The notes under the pieces are model-generated. The model did no database searches. It had not been told where the DNA came from and saw nothing but the letters and a program-made list of their open reading frames with translations. The translations under genes were made by a program, and so were the position numbers. Positions 5,941-16,035 of a stretch of 39,914 nucleotides of DNA are shown piece after piece. This stretch comes from an uncultured Clostridium sp. Lineage in GTDB: Bacteria > Bacillota > Clostridia > TANB77 > CAG-508. The stretch spans positions 1 to 39,914 of the forward strand of contig CAOKPI010000015.1 of assembly GCA_948470605.1 (NCBI GenBank), written 5' to 3'. Every line of letters starts with the position of its first letter. Within the stretch, counting starts at the first letter, position 1.

Positions 5941-7231
5941 TTATCTACCAGTAACTGGCAACTTTTTCACATTAGAAGAACTAACTTCCTTACTTTTTTC
6001 ATTTTTCTCAACTTTTATTTCAGGTTTTTCTTCTGGATTATTATTCACTGTCACTTTATATTGTTCATGTAGAACTACTTGTAAAGGAATTAATTCTTGA
6101 TAAGCTTCATATCCTTCTTTTGCTCTTGTTTCCTTCAAATAATACTTTCCAGGAATCAAATGCTTTAACTCAATTTTTCCCTCCTTATTTGTTTTTAAAT
6201 TAGAATATAGTACTTTTTTATTTTCATCTAATAATTCAAATTCTGCACCTTCTAATTTTTTCTTTGTCTTACTATCTTGCTTAATAATTATTATTTTTGT
6301 TTCATTTTCTGGATAACTATCACTTTTTTCTCCTCTACCATCTTCATAAGTCATCGCTGTTAATGCATAATCTTGTTTACTACTATTAGGTGCTGCTCCA
6401 TACAAAATAGGTTTTGTTTGAACTTGACTTTCCACTGTCAATTTAAAAGACCCTTTTTCTGTCATATTTTTAATGGGTATTAATACTTTAAATTTTTCAT
6501 TGGATGAAAATTCATTTTTGGTAGCATTTTTTATATCCGTTACTTTAATTCCTCCAATATCTTTTGCATTTTCTTTGGTTATATTGATTTTATAATTTTT
6601 TATATTAGCTCCTGCTGATACAGAAAATGTCTTAGATACATATTGTGGATTTAATTTATCTTGTTTCCATTCTTTATCTTGTTTATTAATTTCTAATGTG
6701 CTAGATATTTTTGTTTCGTTGGAATGATTGGCAGCATTAATGATTTTATTCATAGCATTTAAAGTCCTTCTTCCCGCGTCTCCAATTGCTTCGTAATCAG
6801 CTGAATTATTGCCATGTATATAACAATAAACAGCCTGTTTTGTCGCCGTAAAAGCTTCTTCTTTATTGGCAACTCCTAATTCTTGTATGGACTTATAAGG
6901 ATATCCATTGATAATTCTTCTCCATAATCCTACATCTGTAATGGCTTCTTTTACAGAAACAGTATAGGCTCCCTCTTCTTGTACTCCGTGGCTTTGTTTT
7001 ATCCAAACAATAGGCTGGATAATTTACTCCATTATAACTATATTGTACATAACTTGTTTTTACAATTACACCTTTATATTTTAATAATTCACCGCAATCA
7101 CCTGCTGAATACATATGAGCTGAATTAATATAGGGTGCTGCATATACAGCATTTACAAAACCCAAACCATTCATAATAAAAATGGTTAATATGGTAAGTA
7201 ATTTTTTTATTTTGCTTCTCTTTTTTTTCAA
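5941..7231 (-). pseudogene. thioester-domain cell-surface protein, frameshifted, with cut sorting signal
   Basis: The 5' frame (from 7231) has a signal peptide (KKKR, then a hydrophobic run, ending VYAA) and reads to NYPAYCLDKTKP, where C75 is the likely thioester cysteine. One extra base near 6990 breaks the frame. The other frame continues VQEEGAYTVSVKEAITDVG and ATKQAVYCYIHG, the TQXA-type glutamine partner, then beta-rich domains, a Cna-B/SpaA-like repeat (DSKTKKKLEGAEFELLDE, GKYYLKETRAKEGY) and ends KKLPVTGR-stop. With the frame restored the protein has about 429 residues. LPVTG is present, but the hydrophobic span and charged tail that sortases need are missing. Thioester proteins bind host surfaces covalently. 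The sortase gene lies just upstream, 18 bases away. Confidence 0.8.
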
Positions 7232-7249
7232 TTTATCATTCTTCCTTTC

Positions 7250-7861
7250 TTATTTCTTTTCAATTGCTTTGATACATCTTCTGTAATTTTCTTCATTTTC
7301 TACACAAGTAATTAATGTTATTGTATTATCTTCCGTATCTTCTAAACATGATAAATCTGTATCTTGTATAATATAGTTCTTTTTTACTAAATATTCTCTA
7401 CTAGCACCATTATAATAGTAAACAATTTTATCACCTTCTTTTAGCCTTTTTACTTCTGCAAAATAATTGTTTTCATATCCTCTATTATGAGCTGCTAGAC
7501 AAACATTTCCCATCCATTGCTTACTTTCCTCGAAATGTCCAATAAATTTGTCTAGCACCTCTTTGGTTGTTCCTTCCGCAATACTAGCATTTAACTGAAT
7601 ACTTGGTATTTCAAGACACCAATCTTTCTTTTCTTCTTTGGTATGAATTTGTAAATTTGAATCAATATTATCTATTTTATTTTGACTACTTGGATTTACT
7701 TTAAATCCTGCTTTGAAAACAGCATTTTGAGATTGAAAATCAAAATGAGAACTAAATACATTTAGAATAAAAAATAGAATAGCAGAAATAATTATGCTTA
7801 CTATATTAATATACCATGTACTATATGGAAAAGTACCTATTTTACCACGCTCCTTTATCAT
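7250..7861 (-). CDS. sortase (class D-like)
   Basis: 203 residues. One N-terminal membrane span (about 17-38), then the sortase beta barrel. Catalytic residues are visible: H125 in LAAHNRG, C186 in TLITCVEN and an arginine at 194-195 in NYRRCIKA. Sortases cleave LPXTG-like signals between Thr and Gly and attach the protein to peptidoglycan or to pilin subunits, acting on the outer face of the membrane. Size and the TLxTC motif suit the class D group of clostridia; class is a judgement by eye. The adjacent downstream gene encodes a protein ending in LPVTG, its probable substrate, so the two form a sortase-substrate pair. Confidence 0.9.
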   Translation of the reverse strand: MIKERGKIGTFPYSTWYINIVSIIISAILFFILNVFSSHFDFQSQNAVFKAGFKVNPSSQNKIDNIDSNLQIHTKEEKKDWCLEIPSIQLNASIAEGTTKEVLDKFIGHFEESKQWMGNVCLAAHNRGYENNYFAEVKRLKEGDKIVYYYNGASREYLVKKNYIIQDTDLSCLEDTEDNTITLITCVENEENYRRCIKAIEKK

Positions 7862-8077
7862 GTAATGATTACTATTTCTTTTGAAAAATTAAGAAATAAT
7901 TTTTTCGAAAAAATTCTGTGAAATAATTCTTTGAATTAAAAGTTAACTTCTTGTTATTATAATAATACATTTTTTCCTTTTTGTAAAGCACTTTTCATCG
8001 CAAAATTCGACATTTTTACTTATTTGTTACAATTTATAGTTATTAATTTTACATACAAAATTTATTATACTTTTTAT

Positions 8078-8156
8078 AAAGTAACAAATCGTGGGGAGCA
8101 ACAAGGTTACCAACTGTTACTTTAGTTACAGTTGGTCCGCAGCCAAGAGTTACTTT
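8078..8156. other. structured intergenic element, possible RNA
   Basis: AAAGTAAC (8078-8085) can pair with GTTACTTT at 8149-8156 or with an identical GTTACTTT at 8116-8123. Between them CCAACTGT/ACAGTTGG (8110-8117, 8128-8135) forms an 8-bp hairpin that uses part of the inner copy, so the alternatives compete. The element lies between the histidine-kinase stop and the sortase gene; read on the minus strand it would be a kinase 3' end or sortase leader. I could not match it to a riboswitch class I know. The rest of the gap (7862-8181) is plain AT-rich DNA. Confidence 0.45.
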
Positions 8157-8181
8157 ATTTTGTTATCACTTATTAAAAAGT

Positions 8182-9684
8182 TCATTCCATTTTCATATTT
8201 AATTCTAAATAAAACTCCACACCATTCTCTCTATTAACAACGCCATATTCATTACCATAATTACTCATAATAGCCTTAACAAAGGACAAACCGATACCTG
8301 TTCCCCCATCTTCTCTATTTCTAGATGTATCAATTTTATAAAATCGATTCCAGATTCTAGCAATATTTTCTTCTTTAATTGTATCTCCTGTATTAAACAC
8401 TTTCACTCTAACTTTATTTTTTTCTATATCTACCTCATTATCAATTTGGATATATTTTTCGTCATTCAATTCCTTGATATGCTTAATCGCATTGGTTAAA
8501 TAATTACTAATCACTTGTTCTATGTAAAAATCATCTGCAAAAACAGTAATTTCGTCCATTGTTTGAAACTTAATTTCAATCTTTTTTTCTTCTAGCATTA
8601 CTTGTGATTTTCGTATTATCTCTTTTTCTAGTTCGACAATATTAAATTCTTTATCTTGAAATTCCCTCTTGCCATATTCTAATTTCATCAATTCTAGTAA
8701 TTGTTTTACTAATCGGTCCATTTTATTGGTTTCATCTAAAATAACTTCGGCATAAAATCTCCTATTTTCTTCATCTGAATTAACATTTTCCAATAATCCC
8801 TCGCTATATCCTTGAATTAAGGCAATTGGTGTTTTTAATTCATGTGACACATCTGATATAAAACTTTTTCTCATTTCATCTATTTGAGATTTTTCTTCAA
8901 TATCTTTTTCTAATTCTATATTGGTATTTCTTAATTGCTTAATTGTCCTCTCTAATTTATCAGACATCGCATTAATACTTTTTCCTAGATGATTAATTTC
9001 ATCATCTGCATTAGTAATTTTATATTTATGACTGAAATCTAAATTCGCCATTTTTTTAGCGATGTCATTTAATTCTGCTATTGGGTCACCAAATTTTCTT
9101 GATACATAAGATACAATGACAGCAGCAATTAAAATTGCAAATCCTGCCATTAAATATAAAAAGTTATTCGAAATTTTTACACTCTCTTGAATAGAGGTAA
9201 TTGGTATTCTAATATATAATAAATAACCATTATCTAAAATAGCAGATAACAAAACATAGGTAATACCATTTTTATTATCCATTATTTTTTTGATATTAAA
9301 TTTTTTATCACTTTCTATAATTTCTTCTGAAGCACTGTAAAATCTATTTGTCATTTCATTCATTTGCCCTAGTGTAGAAAAAAAGTCTTTATTCGATGTA
9401 AATACATTAACATTTTGGTCATTTTTAATTAAAATATCAAAATTATTATTAATCGCCATTTTTTCTAATTGAGTTTCTAAATCCATAATTTGAGAACCAT
9501 TATAATAATGGTTTACTACATCATAGACTGATTTTAATGCTTTTGTCTTACTATATAAATAGAATTGTCCAAATACAAAGTTATTTACTAATATAAGAAA
9601 TAGAATGATTAGTAAAATAACAAATGATAATGTCATAAAAAGTCTTACTCTTACTGATTTTAGTGCATTCTTAAATTGATTCAT
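8182..9684 (-). CDS. two-component sensor histidine kinase
   Basis: 500 residues. Membrane spans at about 15-37 and 174-194 enclose an extracytoplasmic sensor region of about 135 residues. A HAMP linker (about 195-248) and coiled segment lead to the HisKA helix, DVSHELKTPIALIQGYSEG, with the phosphorylated H281. The ATPase domain shows the N box (NYLTNAIKHI, about 394-403) and the G2 box (GGTGIGLSFV). The signal is unknown. It starts 18 bases after the response-regulator stop, so the two are co-transcribed. Location next to the sortase and surface-protein genes suggests a cell-envelope signal, but that is only inference. Confidence 0.92.
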   Translation of the reverse strand: MNQFKNALKSVRVRLFMTLSFVILLIILFLILVNNFVFGQFYLYSKTKALKSVYDVVNHYYNGSQIMDLETQLEKMAINNNFDILIKNDQNVNVFTSNKDFFSTLGQMNEMTNRFYSASEEIIESDKKFNIKKIMDNKNGITYVLLSAILDNGYLLYIRIPITSIQESVKISNNFLYLMAGFAILIAAVIVSYVSRKFGDPIAELNDIAKKMANLDFSHKYKITNADDEINHLGKSINAMSDKLERTIKQLRNTNIELEKDIEEKSQIDEMRKSFISDVSHELKTPIALIQGYSEGLLENVNSDEENRRFYAEVILDETNKMDRLVKQLLELMKLEYGKREFQDKEFNIVELEKEIIRKSQVMLEEKKIEIKFQTMDEITVFADDFYIEQVISNYLTNAIKHIKELNDEKYIQIDNEVDIEKNKVRVKVFNTGDTIKEENIARIWNRFYKIDTSRNREDGGTGIGLSFVKAIMSNYGNEYGVVNRENGVEFYLELNMKME

Positions 9685-9702
9685 TTCCGTTCCTTTCTGT
9701 TT

Positions 9703-10383
9703 TTACGCTTTTCTTTCAAACTTATATCCAATTCCTCTCATGGTCTTAATATATTTACCTCTTTTCCCTAATTTATGTCTAATCTTTTTAATATGACTAT
9801 CAATTGTTCTAGAATCTCCATAATAATCATAATTCCATACATTATTTAAAATTTTATCTCTTGATAAAGCTATATTTTCATTTTCGATTAGATAAATTAA
9901 TAGTTCGTACTCTCTTAAACTTAGTTCAATTGGTTTACCATCTACTTTTACAGTTCTACCTTCTTTATCAATCTCAATACCTGCATAATCTTTTATTTCT
10001 GTGGTATTTTTGTTGGTTCTTTTTAAAATGGCTTCTACCCTTGCTACCAATATTTTAGGACTAAATGGTTTGGAGATATATTCATCTACTCCCAATTCAA
10101 ATCCAAATAATTCATCTTGTTCTTCTCCTCTAGCGGTTAGCATGATGATAGGTATTTTGGATTCCTGCCTAATTTGTCGAAGCACAGACCATCCATCCAA
10201 TTTGGGCATCATAACATCCAACAAAATTAGTGTGATTTTATTTTTATTTTCTTCGAATATTTCTAGGGCTTTTTCTCCATCTTCTGCCTCTAAAATACTA
10301 TATCCTTTTGCTACTAAAAAATCCTTAATTAATTTTCTCATTCTTTGTTCATCATCAACAATTAAAATACAATGATTGGACAT
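9703..10383 (-). CDS. OmpR/PhoB-family response regulator
   Basis: 226 residues. The receiver domain starts CILIVDDEQRMRKLI (acidic pocket), has the phospho-acceptor D56 in ILLDVMMPKLDG, and KPF near residue 105. The C-terminal winged helix (from about 130) ends IRHKLGKRGKYIKTMRGIGY, the recognition helix and wing of the Trans_reg_C family. It is the first gene of the regulator-kinase pair. A good AAGGAAGGA site precedes the ATG. It probably acts on DNA as a phosphorylated dimer; targets are not visible here. Confidence 0.93.
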   Translation of the reverse strand: MSNHCILIVDDEQRMRKLIKDFLVAKGYSILEAEDGEKALEIFEENKNKITLILLDVMMPKLDGWSVLRQIRQESKIPIIMLTARGEEQDELFGFELGVDEYISKPFSPKILVARVEAILKRTNKNTTEIKDYAGIEIDKEGRTVKVDGKPIELSLREYELLIYLIENENIALSRDKILNNVWNYDYYGDSRTIDSHIKKIRHKLGKRGKYIKTMRGIGYKFERKA

Positions 10384-10516
10384 TTTAAATCCTTCCTTTC
10401 TCTCATGATATTATAAAAAAAAATTGTGTCTATCTTGTGAAAATGCTTTTGTTTTTAACTATTTTATGTTATACTATATTAGTAACTCGTCGTTTTTATA
10501 GAGAAAGGAGTAAAAA

Positions 10517-10744
10517 ATGACTTTTTTACTCTTATGCCTTGCCATATGTTTTCCATTATCAATTCTATTTGGCATTTTGTTCTGCAAAAAAAGAATTATG
10601 GAATGTAGACTATTTAATTTAGTCTATAATTGTTTTAAATTCTTTTTGGTTTTGGCATCTGCCGACTGGTTTTTGCTTTGCATATGCTGGGCAGCAACTG
10701 GATTAAATAAGGTTTTCCCATGGGGAATATCCTTATTGCTTTAA
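10517..10744 (+). CDS. small hydrophobic protein, 75 aa, unknown
   Basis: AAAGGAG sits six bases before the ATG and a TATACT -10 box lies at 10470-10475, so the gene has its own signals and stands alone between a divergent and a convergent neighbour. The protein begins MTFLLLCLAICFPLSILFG, a membrane span or signal anchor, has a short basic stretch (CKKRIMECR), and a second hydrophobic segment with Trp and Cys residues (FLLCICWAATG). It contains six cysteines, unusual for its size. It ends just before a strong bidirectional terminator. I do not recognise the family. Confidence 0.65.
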   Translation: MTFLLLCLAICFPLSILFGILFCKKRIMECRLFNLVYNCFKFFLVLASADWFLLCICWAATGLNKVFPWGISLLL

Positions 10745-10753
10745 TCCAAAAAA

Positions 10754-10797
10754 GGACTATCTTGTGTTCGCACACGATAGTCCCCTTTTTATTTTTT
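10754..10797. terminator. bidirectional terminator
   Basis: GGACTATC/GATAGTCC (10754-10761 with 10776-10783), extended by TGTG/CACA around a TTCG-like loop, with T's on the plus side and A's before it. It serves the small plus gene and the minus-strand MscS gene, whose stop at 10789 lies in its T-run. Confidence 0.85.
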
Positions 10798-11853
10798 CAT
10801 ATAAATTGTTTTTGTATCATATGCCAACTCTACGTTTTCCTCTTGTAAAATTTTCATTATTTTATAATTAATATCTTCCCTTTCTGCCACATAACTAGGA
10901 TAATCCACTGAATTAGTAAAACTACAAATCAAAACATTCAATCCATTATCTGTAATATTATCAAACTTAACAACAATAGAATCATCATAGATAGCCTCTC
11001 TTGCTTGCAACATATCCTCTACTCTCTTTTTAAATTTATCCAATTTATCCAATGGTGTATTTAATTCAATACATAAATTCGTACGGTATCTTCTCTTTTC
11101 CATTTTACTCCAATTAACAATAGAAGCATTTGCAATCATCGAATTCGGTATATTAACCAAAGAGTTCTCAAAAGTTCTTAGTCTAGTACTTCTAAAAGTT
11201 ATATCCTCTACTGTACCTTCAAAAGTATCCACTTGAATCCAATCACCTACGATAAAAGGTTTATCCAAAAAAACAACCAATCCTGCAAATACATTTTTAG
11301 CTGTATCTTGGGCTGCAAGGGTTAAAATAACGCCTCCAATACCTAATCCAGCAACTAATCCATTTAGATTAACACCCAAAACAGTAATGATAATAAATCC
11401 AGCTATGATATAAATAATAGCCCTCACAATTTTCAAAGCAAAATCGAACATAGAATCTTCTACATCTTTGCTTGTTTTCTCTTTTATCTTTTGATAAAAA
11501 GAAGACTTTGGTGTAAAGCTTGCAGCTAGTCCTCTTGCAAACGAAATCGTGCTAATGATAATAAATGCTTTATAAGCAACAAACATAACATCATCTGTTA
11601 GCTTGAATGGCTCTTTCAAAAATACAATTGCTAAATAAAATCCTAATATCACAAAAAATATCTTCAATGGATGGTAGAAGGCACTCTCCCTAATATTTTT
11701 TGCTTTTTTCTCTCTTATCTTAAACATCCTAATAATGATATATGAAAAACTACTACTAAAAATTCTAAAAAATAGAATCATTCCAAGTGCTATTAATATA
11801 TCAATAACTTGTACAGTAGCAATATTTTCTATCAAATTCGTAATTTGCTCCAT
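10789..11853 (-). CDS. small-conductance mechanosensitive channel (MscS family)
   Basis: 354 residues with several N-terminal membrane spans, then the pore helix TM3 region LGIGGVILTLAAQDTAKN and the beta domain NVFAGLVVFLDKPFIVGDWI, both diagnostic of MscS. The C-terminal alpha/beta domain follows. These channels open under membrane tension to release solutes in osmotic downshock. Translation start at 11853 is chosen for GGAGA seven bases upstream; the longer frame starting at 11895 would overlap rpoD and has no site. The gene follows rpoD by 25 bases on the same strand and may be transcribed with it. Confidence 0.9.
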   Translation of the reverse strand: MEQITNLIENIATVQVIDILIALGMILFFRIFSSSFSYIIIRMFKIREKKAKNIRESAFYHPLKIFFVILGFYLAIVFLKEPFKLTDDVMFVAYKAFIIISTISFARGLAASFTPKSSFYQKIKEKTSKDVEDSMFDFALKIVRAIIYIIAGFIIITVLGVNLNGLVAGLGIGGVILTLAAQDTAKNVFAGLVVFLDKPFIVGDWIQVDTFEGTVEDITFRSTRLRTFENSLVNIPNSMIANASIVNWSKMEKRRYRTNLCIELNTPLDKLDKFKKRVEDMLQAREAIYDDSIVVKFDNITDNGLNVLICSFTNSVDYPSYVAEREDINYKIMKILQEENVELAYDTKTIYMKK

Positions 11854-11878
11854 TTTTATTCTCCATAATCTTTCAATT

Positions 11879-13210
11879 TTAGCCCATGTAGTCACGCAAC
11901 TTCTTACTCCTACTAGGATGTCTCAACTTTCTCAAAGCCTTTGCCTCTATTTGTCTAATTCTCTCACGAGTTACTTCGAATTCACGGCCTACTTCTTCCA
12001 ATGTTCTAGCCTTTCCATCCTCTAATCCAAATCTTAGTTTTAAAACCTTTGCCTCTCTTGGCGTTAATGTATCTATAACATCTTCTAATTGTTCTTTTAA
12101 TAAAGTATATGCTGCAGAATCATGAGGAGCTGGACTGTCATCATCTTGTATAAAATCTCCCAAATGGCTATCATCTTCTTCCCCAATTGGTGTTTCCAAA
12201 GACACTGGGTCTTGTGCTATTTTCTGGATTTCCATAACCTTTTCTACTGGTATTTCCATCTCTTCTGCAATTTCTTCTGGGGTTGGTTCTCTTCCCATTT
12301 GTTGCAATAAATGTCTTGATGTTCTTATCAATTTATTAATCGTTTCCACCATGTGTACAGGAATTCTTATGGTTCTTGCTTGGTCAGCAATTGCTCTTGT
12401 AATAGCTTGTCTAATCCACCAAGTAGCATACGTACTAAATTTAAAGCCTTTGGTATAATCAAATTTTTCAACTGCTTTAATCAATCCCATATTTCCTTCT
12501 TGAATTAAATCTAAAAATAGCATTCCTCTACCCACATATTTTTTAGCAATACTTACTACTAATCTTAAATTAGACTCTGCTAATTGTTGTTTTGCTTCTT
12601 CATCACCATCTAGAATTCTTTTTGCCAAATCTAATTCTTGTTCAAAAGTCAAAAGTGATATTCTTCCAATTTCTCTTAAATACATTCTAACAGGGTCATC
12701 TACATTAATACTTTCATAATTAGTATCTGTTATTTCATCTAGTTTTAAATCTTCTACCTCTTTTAAATCTTCAATATCTGGTTCTTCTTCTAGCTCATCT
12801 GATAATAAATCGACTCCTAATTCCTCAAAAGCATCAAAAACTTGGTCAATTTGTTCTGGATTGACATCATCTAATTCAGTTGCCAAATCTCCATAAGTTA
12901 TTTGACCCTTTTCCTTTGCTTTTTTTAATATACTATTTACTTTTTCTTCTTTTAATTTACTATCTATTTTATTTTCTGCTTTTTCCTCTTTTTCTGTTGG
13001 TTCTTCTATTTTTTCTTTCTTGATTACTTTTTTATCTTCTGCTGTCTTTTTAGCTTTTTCCCTTGCTTCTTCTATTTTCTCTGTTTTTTCTTTTTTACTT
13101 TTGACTGTTTTTGTATGGGTAGTGTTTTTTTCCTTTTTATTCACTGCTTTTTTATTTCCTTTTGTCTCTTTGTTTTCTTCTTCTTTCATCTCTTCTTTTT
13201 TCTTTGCCAT
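11879..13210 (-). CDS. rpoD: RNA polymerase primary sigma factor
   Basis: 443 residues. The first 90 residues are an unusually Lys/Glu-rich extension. Region 1.1 follows ([20 protein letters not shown]), then region 1.2 ([17 protein letters not shown]), region 2 with the -10 contact helix ([18 protein letters not shown]), region 3, and region 4 ([20 protein letters not shown]) for the -35 box. These are textbook primary sigma features and agree with the TTGACA/TATAAT promoters seen in this window. It directs RNA polymerase to housekeeping promoters. It lies 49 bases downstream of dnaG, the classic dnaG-rpoD macromolecular synthesis arrangement. Confidence 0.97.
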   Translation of the reverse strand: MAKKKEEMKEEENKETKGNKKAVNKKEKNTTHTKTVKSKKEKTEKIEEAREKAKKTAEDKKVIKKEKIEEPTEKEEKAENKIDSKLKEEKVNSILKKAKEKGQITYGDLATELDDVNPEQIDQVFDAFEELGVDLLSDELEEEPDIEDLKEVEDLKLDEITDTNYESINVDDPVRMYLREIGRISLLTFEQELDLAKRILDGDEEAKQQLAESNLRLVVSIAKKYVGRGMLFLDLIQEGNMGLIKAVEKFDYTKGFKFSTYATWWIRQAITRAIADQARTIRIPVHMVETINKLIRTSRHLLQQMGREPTPEEIAEEMEIPVEKVMEIQKIAQDPVSLETPIGEEDDSHLGDFIQDDDSPAPHDSAAYTLLKEQLEDVIDTLTPREAKVLKLRFGLEDGKARTLEEVGREFEVTRERIRQIEAKALRKLRHPSRSKKLRDYMG

Positions 13211-13259
13211 CCTTAAATCCTTCCTTTCTAAATTGTTTCCATCTGTCCGGAAAAGAATT

Positions 13260-15050
13260 TTATAAATTTCCCTTACTAATTTTATTTAATCGAATGCCAA
13301 TATCTCTTAATTCCTTCTCCAATTGTTCTTCTTGATTACTTTCTAAATTTTGTCCTAACAATGCTAGTATTTCAAATTTACGATTACTTAGCTTGTCTCT
13401 CTCATAGCCTTGCATAACATCATCAATCGCTTTTTCCATATCTTGAATCTCATAATCATCTGCCATAATTTCTGTAATATGATTTTGCTCTCTTTCTCCT
13501 AGCATATCTATAATGCTATTTATATTACTATTTCCTTTTTCAAATTCTTCATACAGCTTTTTGGCAATTTCTTGATTAATCGTATCTTTAAAGTCTTCTA
13601 CTTTAATATTTTGTTGGATGATTTGAAAAACATTAATATCTCCTGTTAATAAGATAGATATTGCTGTATTTTCTCTTTTTCTTACCTTTTCTGAAATAGG
13701 ATTTTCTTCTATTTTTTGCTCATTTATTTCAAGTTTTGGTTTCTCTAAAGTCTTTTCACTTTTACTACTATACATTCGTTTATTAACTTCTGCATAAATA
13801 GCCTCTTTGGATATATCATACTCTTTGGCAATTTTCTCTATATAGATTTCTCTTTCTATGGTATTGTCTACTCTAGCAATTAGTTTTGCAATTTCATTTA
13901 AAAATTTAATTTTATCATTTACACTCTCTAAGTTTAAATTTTGTTTTAATACTTTTACTTTAAATTCAATCACAGAAAGTGCCTTTTCCACTAAATTGTT
14001 AAACCTGCTATTTCCATATTTAATAATGTATTCATCTGGGTCTTTTGCTCCCTCCATTTGCAAGATTCTAATGTCACATCCCATATCTTGTAAAATATCC
14101 AATGCTCTTATCTTAGCAGTAAGACCTGCTTCATCGGAATCAAAACTTAGTATGATTTTTTCTGAGTTTTTTCTGAGTAACCAACCTTGTTGCTGTGTTA
14201 ATGCTGTTCCTAATGGTGCCACTACATTGGTAATCCCTCTTTGATGAAGTGAGATAACATCCATATAGCCTTCTACAATTAAGATTTGCTTGATATTCCC
14301 TTTTTTGGCAACATTTAATCCAAATAGATTTCTTCCTTTACTATACACAACATTTTCAGGTGAATTGATATACTTTGGCTTAGAATCATCTAATACTCTT
14401 CCTCCAAAAGCGATTACTCTCCCTCTTACATCACAAATAGGAAACATAAGTCTGTTTCTATATCTATCTATATATTGTCCTTTGTCATTTCGATTGACTA
14501 ATCCTGATTCTAAAATTTCGGTTTCTTCAAATCCTTGTTTTTTTAATCCCTGATATAGTTCATCAAATTTCCCTGAAAAACCAATTTGGAAAGATGTTAA
14601 AGTTTCATTGGTCAATTTTCTTTTTTTGATGTAATCTTGTGCTATTTTTGACTCTGGTTGATAAAGATTTTGGTGATAATAATTGGCAGCCCATTCATTT
14701 ACTTTGTATACTTTAGCTTTTAACATTTCTTTGGCTGCATCTCCACCACTTTCTAAGGTTGGTAATTGTATATTCGCTCTTTCTGCTAAAGTTTGAACTG
14801 CTTCCACAAAATTAATGCCTTCTATTTTAGTTAAAAAAGTAAATACATTTCCTCCTACTCCACAGCCAAAACAATGAAATATTTGCTTATCTGGCGATAC
14901 GGAAAAAGAGGGTGATTTTTCATTATGAAAGGGACATAGCCCAAAAAAATTTCTTCCGCTTCTTTTTAAATGCACATATTGTGATATGATATCTACAATA
15001 TCATTCGTTTGCCTTATTTCGTCTATCATTTCATCACTATAACGTTGCAT
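13260..15050 (-). CDS. dnaG: DNA primase
   Basis: 596 residues. The zinc-binding CHC2 domain has C39, H42, C60 and C63 ([19 protein letters not shown] then CFGCG). The catalytic core continues to the TOPRIM motifs: E260 in [13 protein letters not shown] and the acidic pair D304/D306 in [12 protein letters not shown]. The C-terminal 150 residues should bind the replicative helicase. It makes RNA primers for the replication fork. GTGAGG lies shortly before the ATG. It leads directly into rpoD. Confidence 0.96.
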   Translation of the reverse strand: MQRYSDEMIDEIRQTNDIVDIISQYVHLKRSGRNFFGLCPFHNEKSPSFSVSPDKQIFHCFGCGVGGNVFTFLTKIEGINFVEAVQTLAERANIQLPTLESGGDAAKEMLKAKVYKVNEWAANYYHQNLYQPESKIAQDYIKKRKLTNETLTSFQIGFSGKFDELYQGLKKQGFEETEILESGLVNRNDKGQYIDRYRNRLMFPICDVRGRVIAFGGRVLDDSKPKYINSPENVVYSKGRNLFGLNVAKKGNIKQILIVEGYMDVISLHQRGITNVVAPLGTALTQQQGWLLRKNSEKIILSFDSDEAGLTAKIRALDILQDMGCDIRILQMEGAKDPDEYIIKYGNSRFNNLVEKALSVIEFKVKVLKQNLNLESVNDKIKFLNEIAKLIARVDNTIEREIYIEKIAKEYDISKEAIYAEVNKRMYSSKSEKTLEKPKLEINEQKIEENPISEKVRKRENTAISILLTGDINVFQIIQQNIKVEDFKDTINQEIAKKLYEEFEKGNSNINSIIDMLGEREQNHITEIMADDYEIQDMEKAIDDVMQGYERDKLSNRKFEILALLGQNLESNQEEQLEKELRDIGIRLNKISKGNL

Positions 15051-15189
15051 TTTTTCCTCACTTTCTTTTATCTTAGTTCTGGAAAACCATTATGGCACTC
15101 GACTTAGAACTAAATTTTCTATAATATCCCCAATAAATCTACATAGTTATATTATTCGACGGATTTTACGTAAATCCTTCTTGATTTTT

Positions 15190-15227
15190 AAAAAAATTGT
15201 CAAAAGATTTATCTCTTTTGACAATTT
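15190..15227 (-). terminator. terminator of the alarmone synthetase gene, stop codon in loop
   Basis: A 13-bp perfect stem (15227-15215 with 15206-15194) followed by T's on the minus strand. The TAA stop of the gene (15211-15209) falls in the 8-base loop, so the last codons are part of the terminator. Confidence 0.85.
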
Positions 15228-15892
15228 TCTACTTTATTCAATAGCATCATTTTATTATCTAATTTATGAATTATTTTCGCATAATTAACCCATTCCTTTG
15301 ACTCTTTTCTGCTAATCTCATCCTCTGCCTTATATTTCATTTTATGCTCTAAATTAGACCAAAAATCCATTGCTATCGTTCGAATTTGAATTTCTACTTT
15401 AACATAGATATTTTTTTGGGTTATCATAACTGGTACTTCTACAATTAAATGATAACTAGAATAACCGCTTTTTTTAGGATACGTAATGTAATCCTTCTCT
15501 TTCAAAACATGAATACCAGGAATTTTTTGTATGCAATCTTTAATAGAAAAAACATCTTTTTTCAAAGGACACACAATTCGAATACCAGCAATATCGTTTA
15601 TATTTTCAATCATATTTTTATACGTAAGTTTTATATTTCTTTTTTTCATCTTATGTACAATACTTTCTGGTTTTTTAATTCTTGTATGGATATGGTCTAT
15701 TAAGTCATGATGATAAAATACTTTAAATTCATCTTTTAAAATTCCTATTTTGGTTTCTAATTCTCGAATTGCTATAGAATAAATAAACATTAGCTTTTCA
15801 AAAGTTTTGTCTTCTACTTGTAATGTCTTATTATAATCCATAAAATTTTCTATTTTTATTAAACTGTCTGCTTCTTTCTTTTTGTGTTTCAT
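15209..15892 (-). CDS. small alarmone synthetase (RelA/SpoT-type GTP pyrophosphokinase)
   Basis: 227 residues, the size of RelQ/RelP-type single-domain synthetases rather than the long bifunctional RelA/SpoT. The synthetase core is visible: VFYHHDLIDHIHTRIKKPES, the segment INDIAGIRIVCP with its conserved D-x-x-G-x-R, GYSSYHLIVEVP and the VEIQIRTIAMDFWSNLEHK motif. There is no HD hydrolase domain. It should make (p)ppGpp from GTP or GDP under stress. Its terminator overlaps the 3' end of the gene. It is separated from dnaG by about 160 bases with no gene. Confidence 0.9.
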   Translation of the reverse strand: MKHKKKEADSLIKIENFMDYNKTLQVEDKTFEKLMFIYSIAIRELETKIGILKDEFKVFYHHDLIDHIHTRIKKPESIVHKMKKRNIKLTYKNMIENINDIAGIRIVCPLKKDVFSIKDCIQKIPGIHVLKEKDYITYPKKSGYSSYHLIVEVPVMITQKNIYVKVEIQIRTIAMDFWSNLEHKMKYKAEDEISRKESKEWVNYAKIIHKLDNKMMLLNKVENCQKR

Positions 15893-15993
15893 GTAAGCCT
15901 ATACACCTCTCTTTATATTTAGTATATGCTTGATGTTATCGTTTTATTGTTACCAATTGATATTTTCTTTGTGTCTTTTTCGTGAAAAACCAT

Positions 15994-16035
15994 AAAAAAA
16001 TGAGACAAGAGGGATAGACCTCATTTGTCTCATTT
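15994..16035 (-). terminator. terminator of proS, overlapping its stop
   Basis: An 11-bp stem (16035-16025 with 16008-15998) followed by T's on the minus strand. The TGA stop (16032-16030) lies within the first arm. Confidence 0.8.

Noticed and set aside
8078..8156. Known riboswitch (c-di-GMP, SAM, TPP, cobalamin, ZTP, FMN were considered)
   Set aside because: None of the conserved core sequences of these classes is visible on either strand.
15893..16029. Regulatory leader between proS and the alarmone synthetase
   Set aside because: Only the proS terminator is seen; the rest is featureless AT-rich DNA.
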